This document shows positions 1-10,871 of a stretch of 64,000 nt of DNA, in pieces. The DNA is taken from the NCBI GenBank assembly GCA_947579665.1, contig OX388348.1, positions 6,696,001-6,760,000 of the forward strand, in the 5' to 3' direction. Under the pieces are notes generated by a model. The model was not told the DNA's origin, made no database searches, and worked only from the letters and a program-made list of their open reading frames with translations. Position numbers and translations under genes: made by a program. The stretch is from Sympetrum striolatum. Lineage: Eukaryota; Arthropoda; Insecta; Odonata; Libellulidae. Positions within the stretch are counted from its first letter, which is position 1, and each line of letters begins with the position of its first letter.

Positions 1-2506
1 TATCTATTATTAGCATTTCTCATTATATCAGCTATTTTATAATGTGTCCATTAAACAAACGCAGTTACTTGAGCGCACAATTGCTGTTTGGTCACCTCAT
101 TGCACTTTTGGTTTACGTTGAAAATCAGGCTGAAGCGTAGTGAAGGGATAGTTCGGCAGAGGGCGTTTGTGAACGGGTTCGTAGGACGTGTTTTGTTTAT
201 TTCTTGGCTTTGAAAAGCGATAGGAGTGGAAGGGCGGTCATTAATGCGTTTGTGGGCAGCACGCGATGCACGTGGCGTGACTCCCGCCTCCAATAATTCA
301 CCTTTAATGGACGGATTTCTTTGGCGAGAATGGATTTTCGGCGCGAAAACCTAATTCACTTAATAACTCTTTACCCCTATCCCATAGTTTTTTCAGCTCT
401 GCTCTTTTAAGAGTTTCTTTATTTATCGCCAGAGGTCGTGAATTGCTAATATAGCACCTGTTTCTTTCGCTGCACTTTTTCCAAAATTTCGCTCCGCGAA
501 AGTTGCCTTTGGAAGCCTGAAAAATGTCCCAGAATTTCTTCCAAGCGAATTCAGATCTGTTAAGGCTCTCGATTATTCATACACGTCGACTCAAAAGGTC
601 GGTGTATTATTTCTTTCCTGCAATTAGTCGATTCGTTATCTTGGAAGAGTATTAAGTTCGAAGTGATTGCGAGGACCAATTATTTCGTTGATGTAAGCGA
701 TTGTGCGAGTGAAGGTTATGGGTAAACCTGCCCTTATCTTACAAAGTCATAAAAGGCTTTACATTTGCGAAACCGAGATAACGTGGCCTATTGGCCGAAT
801 AGGGTAGAATTCGTTATTCCTCACTTTTGACGAATATTTCAGAAAATACGACAAAGGATAAAACAATAAATATTAACGGCTCGTATTTGGAGCATTATGG
901 AGATGAATGTTTAATAATGTTTCCTTGCATATCATATCTAAAGAAATATATTAATGAGGATTATTTGATGCTGGATGCCAAAAGCAACGTAGGTAAAATC
1001 TCTCCTCTTTTAATTCTAAATTTCTCAGCTACTAATCTAAGAGAAAGTTGTAGTGAAAAACATCAACAGGACAGGGAACCGAAACTAATTTTACCACTTC
1101 TGCCCTGTATGTGAGAGTCCTGAATTCGAAGCCCAATCGCGTAGATGTATTTCACTTCTGTACACCTTTGAGTTTTTAGGCTCCCCTGCGTATTAAATTA
1201 CTTCCATTGTGCAATCCTTGCTGTAAATTATTTGAACGGAAGTTTTATGGTTAAAAGTTGCATCGTAAGACCAACTAATAAGGTGTGGCTAACTACACAA
1301 CGCTGACGTCCTTTATGCACATATTTTAAGGTATACCCAATACGTAATCACCCGTTCACTTTAGAATGAAATAGAGTCAATATAACAAATACACCTGTGA
1401 AATTTGCTATGCATCGAAATTAAACATGAAGAATAAATCTCTCTCACCATGTTGTGTCCAAAACGTTCCGATTATTCATGTTGAATTAGAGGTTTAAAAT
1501 CTGCAATACCATAATTAGCATTATATTATATTATAGCATACTACAGGATCTCCTGGTGAAATGACCCCAGAAGAAGGAAGCATCGTTTTCAAAATGTGCG
1601 TTGGGTATTTGAAAAAAGGTCGGCATCCCTTTCTAGTATTCTCGGAATACCGGCGAATGAGACGAGGAACGCCGATAAAGACAGCTATTGGAGATTTTAA
1701 ACTTCTAATTCATTAAAAGCCGTTCTTCAAATCTTATTCCTTTACACTCGCGTTGAAATTAAAAAACGTTTTCATATACGCCGAACCGTTGTTTTTGGCG
1801 ACGCTTCTCGAGTATTAGCGCATACTTAAGAAGAGATTTGGTGAATTATTAGTGAAAATTATCCATCACAATTGAAGATGTATTCATTCAAAGCAACAAA
1901 TTTTCAACTACGTGAAACTTTATTTCTTTGAGTTTGAAATAAGGAATATATATTCTACTAGAAGCGTCTGCACTACGTGTTTATAAATATTTGTAATATC
2001 GTTCCCTTGACAGATTAGACAGCCGTGCAGGGAATACAGTCTTTATTAAATCTTTATCTCTTAAAAATTTTTCCAGCAACTAAAACAAAAGTATGACAGC
2101 AAATATTTAAATACACAAATCGTTCTACAGTCGGATTCCGATAAACGATAAGAAAACAAGGTGATTGGTATTCACTCGGTGCAATTCTTCGGGATTTCGC
2201 GAAAACACGAAAGTGCAAAAAGAAGAGCGATTTGGTTTCGCTCTATTTCTTAACGTCGTGTTTGAGGAAATGTTCGTAGGACTCCTCAGTACGAAAGGAC
2301 AGAAAGGAAGAATAAAAAGCTCCTTCCATCTGCTCTTTCCCTATGGCTTTTCCATTCTTTCTCTCCAAGCCAAGTTCTCCCTTATATTTCTCTTAGGCGC
2401 AATGAATAAAAGATTGGCCGCGCCGCTGTGCTGCCACCCAATAAATCATTCCCGAAACGAAGAGGTTATAGGGTAGCGTAGCACAAAGGTGACCTTAACA
2501 AAAAAA
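1..2506. other. Non-coding stretch, nothing recognised
   Basis: AT-rich sequence with stops in all frames. The longest open stretches are about 100 codons or less and show no familiar domain, compositional bias or splice context. I see no repeat, RNA gene or promoter that I can support. The final 350 bases (from about 2160) are richer in GC and in CpG than their surroundings. Confidence 0.6.
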
Positions 2507-2585
2507 CGTATCGGAATTGCCGCCAAGGTATCACGTGACATGTCGTGTCGGCTCATGTCGCGTGATTGGACGGCGTTCCGATACG
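2507..2585. repeat. GC-rich imperfect inverted repeat (hairpin)
   Basis: The left arm (2507-2542) starts CGTATCGGAA and ends TCACGTGACATG. The right arm (2554-2585) starts CATGTCGCGTGA and ends TTCCGATACG. The outer 10 bp pair perfectly and the inner 12 bp pair with one G-T wobble. A few unpaired bases lie between these blocks, and the loop is 11 nt. The hairpin stands out as GC-rich in AT-rich DNA. It could be a small palindromic transposon, a structured RNA precursor or a regulatory palindrome; the sequence alone does not decide. Confidence 0.7.
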
Positions 2586-2998
2586 ATTTATCGAATCGAA
2601 AGACAAGGAGTTGTTTTTTGAAAGATTTGCTTAAAGGTGGAGTTTGGCGAGAGAGAAGCTGGAAAATTGAACATGCAATTGAAGCTGTGGATATTTTAGA
2701 AATTTAAACTACAGCAACGTGCCACTAAAATTGATGGCTCGTCTCTTACAATTTAGAATGATATTCCACGATTTACTGATGTATCTGCTGAAATGTCTGT
2801 AGCCAAATTAAAACCATTAACTCCTTCCAGCATTTCCCAGGAATTAATTCTTATTTTTCTCTAAAATTATTTTTGGTGATTTGTTTTACTTAATATTTTT
2901 CTTTTCTTAAAGTTTAGATACATAGGCACGTGGATAATGCTCAAAAAGTATGTCAAAAATGTTTTAATAGCGTCATCAGTGCATATTTGCATAAAAGG
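2586..2998. other. Non-coding stretch, nothing recognised
   Basis: AT-rich sequence with no supportable gene or repeat. A short open frame runs from the hairpin region to about 2707, but it resembles nothing known and overlaps the palindrome. Confidence 0.5.
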
Positions 2999-3757
2999 GA
3001 TAGGATAATCCCAGGTGAGATGCCAGACCGGGAGTGATGCCCCCGACGTAGTACTTTTAAGGAATTCTACAGGATTGCTCTGCTGATGGTGTGCGTCAGT
3101 CAGTTGGAAGGCACCTGTCCATCTGCAAGAGTTTCACGGCGATTAATTCTTTTTACACAGTTTCATAACATCATTTCAAGTAGGTAAGGTTTTATTCCGC
3201 CTTTTGATAAGATGGAGTATAATTTCTGGTTGGCACCAGTTTAAATGTTTGAATATGTTGAATTAAAGGGCGAAAACTTGTAGCTATAGGTTCATCTAAT
3301 ATCCACGTGCAGTGACTGTCCATCTTGGCCAAAGTGCAGCCCCACTGGCTTTAAGGGCATCTCTCCCGTACTGAAAGGATAGACCTCTTCTCGGGATAGA
3401 TACCCCAGTGCTACCTTTAGGTATATGTGCCCTATTAGTTTCAATTTAACTTTAAGGTGATACTGATTAAGACTTTTTTCAATAAAACGTTTGAAATTTA
3501 CATTTAAATTTCAATTCAAATGTATTTATTTACGGTCAAATGCATTTTATGCACGGTTAAAAGATGACGTATTGTTCAGTAAGCACTGGGATGGAGCGTT
3601 TTGCCACTTTTTTCTCTAATCGAAATTATACTCCTAATTTCAAGTTAAACTAAACAATTTTGTTATTTAACAAGCGCTTTCCAGATTGAATTCACTTTTA
3701 GCAAATGAGGCGTCTCTCCCGCAGAGGTCTCACCCGGACACTCGGGAGAGATGGCCA
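2999..3757. repeat. Cluster of GGGCATCTCTCCCG-like motifs in both orientations
   Basis: A motif close to GGGCATCTCTCCCG recurs. Forward copies lie at about 3355-3368 and 3707-3722. Reverse copies lie at about 3010-3024 (degenerate), 3028-3043, 3391-3406 and 3743-3756, the 3391 copy reading GGGGTATCTATCCCGA when reversed. The copies sit in three groups about 350 bp apart, with AT-rich DNA between. The pattern looks like internal or terminal repeats of a small mobile element, but I cannot fix the ends or find a target duplication. Confidence 0.5.
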
Positions 3758-6700
3758 AATGCATGGGTGCGGAAAAATAATATTTTGGGTGAATATATTT
3801 AAATAAAATTGTTTAAATACTTTTAATAAACAATAAATGTTATATTCTATCAGGTGCACATAAGTTTTACCTTATGGGCAATATCTTGATTTGCTGTATT
3901 TAGTGTAAAGTGAAGGAATTTGTTTTGATCGAGCGTGAATTTTTGGAATACATCATCATACACCTTAAATAAAAATAGTTCCTACCTTAATTGAATATTT
4001 TTTAATATTTGACTTTTCTTTTATATATTTAATAGGTGCTGACTATATTACTGCATACTATCATTTTCCCATCAAGTGTTGTATTTTCACAATTACAATT
4101 GTTCTACGACTCTAATGATTATTTAAATGTACTAAATCATTCTAATGTGAAAATTCCAGTTCAAAGTTTTATATTTTCAGCTTCCAATTTCCAACTTAGA
4201 AGCTCTCCAAGGAATTTGTTTATCGCTGGCATAATTTGAAACGGCTTTAATTTGTGAAAGGTGCGGTTGCCTCTTTTCTAGACTCATTTTCTTAAATCCC
4301 AAGAACTGTTATGACTGACAAACTCAGGAATCAAAGACGAAGAAGAAATAATTAAAAACGAAGGTGATTTAAATTTAATGTAAGATTAAGAAAATATAAT
4401 ACTTCTTAAAAAATAAGTGAAAGATTGCTCCCTTGAGTTTTTTACGGGAAAAGATTCCCATAAATTTAATTGGAAGAATATTTTAAGTTCTTTGGCATCT
4501 AACTTCTGGTATTGAAACTGCCTACAGCTCATAAAATATACCGTCTGGAATCGTATCGAAATTTCGTGTTTGATTTGAGAAAGCAATCCGAAAATTTCCT
4601 AGCGTGTATCTCTTATGGAGAGATATAAGTCCAGACGTAGCATCGAACCTAAGATAATATTTGAAGATTCCTTGACTGTTTTTAAATTATCTTGAATGAA
4701 CGAAATCATCTTTAGAGATATTAACATGAGAATTTTTTGCTCTCTTTCCTGAAATATTGCTTCTTGATAATGATGGTATTATTAATATATGTATGTTTGT
4801 AAGTAAAAATTCTCTTCGAGCGGTTTGTTGGACAATACTTCCTGTTCATTTCCTTAGTCTTATGTTCACATTCCATTTATGATTACCCTTCCCTCCGGTA
4901 TCCTCTTCAGCTGCCTTCGGATTTTCATATTACATCAGAAACTCGGCTCATATTTCTCCGCTGACAGCTCTTATTCGTCCCAGATTATTGTTCTGCATTT
5001 TCTACCTTAGCCCGATTTTCGTGAATGGCGATGGTTGCGCGCAGTAGCCATCTTTCTCTCCCAACGTCAAATCGAATATGTGTGGAAATTTGTCCGAGAG
5101 TTTCTCCAAACTGCGCCATCCTTATATTTTGTGGATCCCCCTCTTTTCGATAGGTTGTTAAAAAACCTTCCCAAGAAGACGGAATTCTTTCCATTCTCCT
5201 GATCACCTGTATTTCTGCCGAAGGATCGGAATATGCGAACCAGAAGACTCCGTCGCTGTTGAGATTCGGGAGAGTTTTTCTGCATTCCTCCGAAAGTAAA
5301 CTTGGCGATCCGCCCAATGAAAACGAAACGAATCAATATTCAGATCGCTTCTTGCGAGGAGCAAAAAGGTAGACTCTGGGTTCACTGTTTGAGATCAAAA
5401 CAAAGCGGCTGTACCGTTTACGGGAAACATATTAAGTTATCATATTTAAAATAAGTCAAAAATGCGTAAAATATTGTATGTACCTAAAATTAGTTATTCC
5501 TTAATACATAGTGATCACTCATTGGAAGAGGACACTGAAACATATGGAATGCAGTTTAATATCCATATCATATCTTGATTTGAAATAATACAGAAATAAT
5601 TTAAATTTTATTTACGGTTATTTTCCTTCGAAGGTTCGGAATCCTCGAAAGCATTTTTTTTAAGTTACGGAAATTTTAACTATTAAAAATATATAACATT
5701 TTAAACCATTTGAAATATTCGCTAACATAGGAACATTAGGATTAACTTGAAGGTGTATATTTGTCAAGATGAATTTTGGATGAGTCAATTTTTTAAAGTG
5801 TTATCCTTTGCTTATTTTATATAGTGTGCTCTTCTCTGTATGGTAAACATCAAATCTCTTTTCTCTTTATTTTTCCTTCAAAAGAAATGTTTCTTGTTAG
5901 ATAACATCGCTCTAAGTAGAACCAGAAGGGACAAGGAAACATTGAGTAGAATTCATTGGTTATATCGAAAGCAATCTATCCCCTTAAAAAAATATAGCGA
6001 TCCTTAAAACCTAACTCATACGTTTTCCCCTAAAAATAAATGGCATATTTAGACCCATTTTAAATTAATTGCATGAAGATATTACTCTTTTTGAGGGAGA
6101 GGCAAGTCTCAGTGATTCGAGACATTTCTGTTATGATCAGCAATTTGCAGAGGCTAACTCCTGGACAGTGTGTAGGCCTGTCGGACATTTGACGATCCTT
6201 TACTGTTATTCGTTACATTTTCACGATCTTGTGAATAAAAACACAAATTAAGATATTTATTACTGATGGTGGCGTAAAGGGATGAGTTTTTATATCGAAT
6301 GGACTTTTAAATTGGATAAATTATGATTGAAGAGAGATTTTTTTACCATATTTTATTTATTTCTAAAAAAACGACAAATACGCACCAGGCCAGGTGGTAG
6401 TCATACCGTATTATTTATTAGCATATTGTAATCCGTTATATTCAATAAAATTTTCGATAATTGTGTTTAAAGGTTTAGCTCTTTATTCTAAAATGATTGA
6501 TTTTTATTAATGCTTAATATTACGAATGTGTTTAGAACTTCTTCATTATAAACTTAATAATGAATTTGAGTTAGATGTCTTCATTTTTTACGGTGAAGTT
6601 CTTTAGAGTCTGTGTGTGATATAAATTTAGTTATATTACTTTTAATATATTGTTTACATTTAGCGGTATATTGAGATATTTATGTGTCTTCTGCACAATT

Positions 6701-7355
6701 AGAACCGTTTTTCGGCCTGCCTTTGCATCAGCACACTCCATTAAGAGGTAAATAAATCCAATGAAACAATGCAGTATTCAAGTATTAGCGAGATATTGTA
6801 ATCAAGTACATGCATCGTATACATTGCAGCGATTTACGGAGGTATGATGAAACCATTCTATTTATATAACCCAAATATGCGATATAAAGAAGCTTTTTTG
6901 GCTTCAAATTGAATTCCGAGCCACGCTGCAGACCAAGAGTTCAGATATGCCGCAGAGGATGAAGACTTTGAGGGTAGTTATTATGTCTAGAATATTGAAA
7001 TTCCTGGTTAATTACCGCCCTTTAAACAACGCCAAGATAAACTACGTAATGAACATAATATTATTTAAGTGAGTCATGACCCAATTTATAAGCAATACAC
7101 GAGCGCTCGTTAAGCACAGGAAGCTGGGAAAACAGAAGAAGTAGGAAAAGGAGAAGGGCTCAGAAGATGGTGTGTGTGGATTGGAAGGAGGTCAGAAGCA
7201 GAAAGCGATAACAACTCTCATGGCTACTTTGAGTAAATTTATTCAACCTAGTTCACCTAAATATCACATATATTTATAACATAAAAATACAGTTCTGATG
7301 AAAATTTTGATGTAAATAGAAAGTTTGTTCTGACGACGAGCCAATTTGGAAAGTC
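3758..7355. other. Non-coding stretch, nothing recognised
   Basis: Mostly AT-rich sequence. A GC-richer block at about 4860-5400 gives three overlapping minus-strand open frames of 60-110 codons. Being open in several frames at once points to composition rather than coding. A 16-bp word, GCCAGGTGGTAGTCAT, at 6389-6404 recurs at 46699-46714 and may be a fragment of a dispersed repeat. Confidence 0.5.
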
Positions 7356-7490
7356 TTTTTTACTTTCTCCATATACGAAGTATAGAGAAAGTATTGTTTT
7401 CATGAAAAAATTCGACTTCGAGATTTCAACGGAAATACATGTTTTGGGGTCCCTAGAACACGTTTTGACCATTTTCGGAATGATGTCTGT

Positions 7491-7527
<37 letters not shown>

Positions 7528-8328
7528 TGGACGCTCTAACGTGAAAACTATTGGTCGCATCACCACCAAACTTCATATATAGTACTGTGGTGTGTGCTGT
7601 CAGAGTTGATTAGTTTTAGGAGTAAATCGATTAACCGGAAGTCGAGCTTTATTCATTAAAGCTCATTTCCGGTTTTCAAAATATCTCCATAAATATGATA
7701 TATACGTATATTGTATTACCTATAAAAGTTTTAGATAATGTAATTTACTATAACTTTTGTATTTAACATATTTTTGTATCATCGGTTGATTAGGAGTTAT
7801 TCGTGAAACACTGATAAACCGGAAGAAGATGATTATGTACTTTGTGGGCGCTCTAACATGAAAACTATTTGGCGGATCAACACCAAATTTCATATGTAGT
7901 ACTTTTGTTACAGTCTTTAGAGTTGATTAGTTTTTGGAGTAAATCGGTTAACCGGAAGTTGAGCTTCATTCTTCAAAGCTCATTTCCGGTTTTCAAAATA
8001 TCTCCATAAATATGATATAAAGGTATTTTGTATTACTTATAAAAGTTTTAGAAAATGTAATTTACTGTAACTTTTGTATGAAACATATTTTCGTATCACT
8101 GATTCTTTAGGAGTTATTCCTAAAATACTGATAAACCGGAAGTTGCTGATTATGCACTTTGTGGGCGCTCTGGGCTCTATGGGCGAAAGGCCAGTTTCAT
8201 CGTTTTTCATCCAGCATGTCCCGAACAACATTATTTATAATGTTTAGAGTTCGAAATTACTGTCGTAGATAAGTATTTACATCTTATATATGGAGAAAGT
8301 CATGTGCTGGCCACATCAGATTTTTTTT
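7356..8328 (+). repeat. Dispersed repeat family, copy 1 (ACTTTCTCCATATA family)
   Basis: The element starts with a T-run followed by ACTTTCTCCATATACG and a GAGAAAGT that folds back on the start. It ends with TATATATGGAGAAAGT, the inverted complement of the start, then a small hairpin ATGTG-CTGGC-CACAT. After the shared head comes a GT microsatellite (7488-7523). Two tandem internal units of about 316 bp follow, starting near 7530 and 7847; a third copy of the unit start lies at about 8163. Each unit carries the words AACCGGAAGT and AAAATATCTCCATAAATATG. Related copies are at 25530-25915 and 56656-57350. There is no credible coding sequence. It is a non-autonomous mobile element of uncertain class. 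Confidence 0.8.
7488..7523. repeat. (GT)n microsatellite
   Basis: GT dinucleotide tract with one TATG interruption. It sits at the same internal site where the other two copies of the host repeat carry a GT tract or a TCTG tract. Confidence 0.9.
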
Positions 8329-8768
8329 ACTTACAAATGTTTCTTTGGAATTTCCTTTCATTAAATAACTAATAGTAAAAAAGTTATCTATTATATTGTA
8401 ATATTTTGCACGATTATTTGAGTTTTGTATTTTGCTTGAGAATATTATAAATTGCTCCTGCCAAGGCTTAAAAGTTGTTAAAATAAATATTGTAACTATT
8501 TAATTTAGTTTGAATTAATTTTCCTGAGATTAATTGATTGCCTATTTTGATAAATCTATCACCGCCAGTTTCGGGGACGAGATAACTGATATTGTTATCC
8601 CAGTTTCTAACTTACACGACCTTCGAGAGAAAACAAAAAAGCGATAGAGGGAAGTAGTTGCCAGGACAGATAGTTACTTTTGGTTGTTTTTCCCGCGAAG
8701 TATTAGAGAAGCTAATAGCTCTCCAGGTTAGATAGGGATGTCGGTGTTTTACACCACCTGCCACGCGC
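8329..8768. other. Non-coding stretch left of the Transib insertion
   Basis: AT-rich DNA becoming GC-richer from about 8560. GATAACTGATATTGTTATC at about 8580-8598 is a small imperfect palindrome. No gene is seen. Confidence 0.5.
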
Positions 8769-8773
8769 CACCG
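8769..8773. repeat. Left 5-bp target site duplication (CACCG)
   Basis: CACCG directly abuts the left Transib end and is repeated exactly at 12944-12948 next to the right end. Five-base, GC-rich target duplications are a hallmark of the Transib superfamily. Confidence 0.88.
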
Positions 8774-8811
8774 CACAGTGGTCCAAAATCGAAAAAAGCC
8801 GGACAAAAGTC
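8774..8811 (+). promoter_or_regulatory. RSS-like transposase recognition end
   Basis: CACAGTG (8774-8780) equals the canonical RSS heptamer. After a 22-bp spacer, ACAAAAGTC (8803-8811) matches the RSS nonamer ACAAAAACC at 7 of 9 positions. AAAAAAGCC at 8792-8800, after an 11-bp spacer, also scores 7 of 9. The same block is present at the right end behind CACTGTG. Resemblance of Transib ends to RSS is established; which A-rich block the transposase reads here is inference. Confidence 0.7.
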
Positions 8812-9758
8812 CAAAATTGCTTTTTTTGAGATACAAATTTGAAACTTTGCATATATACAGCCAAATGATTGCTGATTATGAAACAGTAAGTCGTTTTCCA
8901 TAAATCGTATGCGTTACTTAGATACGAAGGGTCAAACATGACTAAACTTTCAAAAACACGCCCGATTCTATTTTTCGTCGAAAATCTTATAAGTTAAGCT
9001 AATAGTGGACTTGTGGAAGGAATTTAGTGGAATAAAAAACATTATATTCGATCAGAATGGTACTTTATCTATACTATCCATCAGTTTCAAGGATATTGGT
9101 CAATATTTGTGTAGTGTTTCATCACAAAATGGCGGACGCTTTTTTCAGACAAATTTTGACATAAAGTAGTCGATATCTTTTGTTTAAAAAATATGTGCAG
9201 CGGGAAATTACACCAGAGTATTGGGTGAAGACAGTTTAAGAATATCCAGCATAGATCTTATATGAACGTTACCGACCACGAAAATAAACGCGATTTTTCG
9301 ATCGCGCTGCACGATCCGGGTCCGAGCTGCTGGGTCTGGAAGCACGGCGGCTTCGTTGGATTGTTTTAGTTTTTAGGACCTTAACTCTTTAAAATCGCCA
9401 TTTTTAAGCTATGTATGCTGTCACTATCACTGTCCCTGTTCAGAAATTCCATATCAAAGATATGGAGAGGATATTTGATCGTGCGAATGAGTCAATGGAT
9501 GCGGTACTCTGGTAAATACGATAAGTTTTGGATACTTTATGGATTCTTGCCGCGAGTTAGAAATATCCTTCTACTTTTGAGACACTCAGTAAGTTCGAAT
9601 GTACGGTAACGGGTTCATGCATTGCAGAAAGGGCACCATCAGATTATTTTTCTACCACTTACCCTTTCCACCCTCGCTGACGAGAGCCACGCGAAAAGGG
9701 ACTTTTGTGACACCGCGCAGCACTTAACGGTACTTACTGGGTATTTCCACGGACGCAT
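8774..9758 (+). repeat. Left terminal inverted repeat of Transib (about 985 bp)
   Basis: It matches the reverse complement of about 11958-12943. From about 8960 to 9690 I see no mismatch. A handful occur in the outer 200 bp (for example near 8827, 8843, 8858 and 8946). The repeat becomes patchy after about 9720 and ends near 9758. It includes a CGCGAT-TTTTCG-ATCGCG hairpin near 9290-9307 and a CGCCATTTTG word (reverse strand, near 9128) that fits the YY1/Pho core. Confidence 0.92.
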
Positions 9759-9772
9759 TTCATGGAAAATTC

Positions 9773-10254
9773 TTAATCTTCAGAAAACTTTTGGCCGTCT
9801 CTACTGTCTGATTCCAATCCCTCGCCGTCTTCTAAAATCAGCAGTTCTCTCAATTCTTTCGGCATCTTCCGGTATCGCTTAGGAATCAGAGTCATTTTGG
9901 AGGAAAGAAATGGATCAGAAGTGATCAACAACCTTTTAAATAAATCATCGTTGGTGGCCATCCTTGAGTGTTTTCTGCTGAATCTTTGACGGAATTTTCT
10001 AGCGTCCTTATTGCGAGCTTCCATCGCTTCTTCGGAGAGCTGCCCTAAGGGAAGAATCGCCTCCTTCGAAATTTCACTTCCATGCATAAGGACCTTATGT
10101 ACCGTGGTTGGCATATAATACCAGGGATACAAGTCTACATATAATTCGGCAGTTTTCTGGCATTATTGGGAAAATCCCTCATTATTTATCGATTTTCCGC
10201 TTGATATTGCCTTAAGGATGATGGAAATTTTTTTAACGAGGTCGTAATTAATCC
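9773..10254 (-). CDS. Transposase exon 5 (C-terminal, with nonsense codon)
   Basis: Begins after acceptor TTTCATTACAG (10255) with GINYDLVKKISIILKAISSGK. It then meets TAA at 10163-10165 and continues in the same frame with QKTAELYVDLYPWYYMPTTV, HKVLMH, ILPLGQLSEEAMEARNKDAR and LITSDPFLSSK to the natural stop at 9775-9773. HKVLMH parallels the RAG1 HKTLAH zinc ligands. The Glu of MEARNK parallels the third RAG1 catalytic acid. The stop codon falls near the LINE right TIR-independent interior, 15 bp beyond the left repeat boundary. Confidence 0.87.
10163..10165 (-). other. In-frame TAA inside transposase exon 5
   Basis: The codon series TCC CAA TAA TGC CAG AAA places one stop inside an otherwise continuous, conserved reading frame. 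It is most simply a point mutation of a sense codon. Confidence 0.8.
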
Positions 10255-10419
10255 CTGTAATGAAAATAGGAAAAAATTTACATTAAACTGAATGGTATTT
10301 CTAAAATACCTATCAAAGGGACTAGTTACTGAGGTATTTAAAGTAGCTGTATGGTATAATGTATGCATTTTACCTATGCATGGCTATTACTGAGAAGCTA
10401 AGTCTACACACATAATTAC

Positions 10420-10594
10420 CTGTCAATTCAGCTGCCAGTTTTGGAGAATCGAAGAAACGTCTTGCAGTATTTCTATCGTTAGTATTTCCTGATCCCGGCT
10501 TTGGTAAGTCCACTATTAACCCCATCCTTTCTTTAAATAATTTCTGTATATTTCCCTTTTTCTTGGAAAGCTGTATTTTAAGATTACCACGTGC
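10420..10594 (-). CDS. Transposase exon 4
   Basis: Opens after acceptor TTTTCTAG (10595) and encodes ARGNLKIQL, then GLIVDLPKPGSGNTNDRN, then TARRFFDSPKLAAELTG. The PKPGxGNTNDGNTARRFF-type block is highly characteristic of Transib transposases. It ends at donor CAG|GTAATT and joins exon 5 in phase 1 (ELTG-INYDL). It is 175 bp with no stop. Confidence 0.85.
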
Positions 10595-10676
10595 CTAGAA
10601 AAGAGTCTCATTATCATTTAGAGATTTATTTAACCGGATAACAAAAATTAAAGCCAGAATTTCGATGCTTATTCAC

Positions 10677-10871
10677 CTGCCACTGTTTAAACACCAGTCG
10701 ATACGTTATGTGTAAAAGACACTCAAAAATACGAATGTAACCATATAGCGTTGATAAACCAAAAGCATAATTGTCCACATCTACTGGTCGATCCTTCATT
10801 GCCCTTAAATCATTCATTTCTGAAATTTTAGCTCCGCAGATGTAACATTTCATGCTAACACTCTCGGTCAA
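10677..10871 (-). CDS. Transposase exon 3 (zinc CxxC region)
   Basis: Encodes SMKCYICGAKISEMNDL through IRIFECLLHITYRLVFKQWQ. CYICGA corresponds to the zinc-binding CxxC of the RAG1 core. The left boundary is the deletion junction: an in-frame TGA lies just upstream and no acceptor is evident. The right boundary is a donor, CAG|GTGAAT, at 10676. Confidence 0.8.

Noticed and set aside
4985..5385. Minus-strand frames of 60-110 codons
   Set aside because: Three overlapping frames are open at once in a GC-rich block, with no recognisable product.
9415..9609. 64-codon frame present identically at 12108-12302 on the other strand
   Set aside because: The identity arises because both copies lie in the Transib inverted repeats. 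The product is Ser/Leu-rich and unlike any transposon protein.
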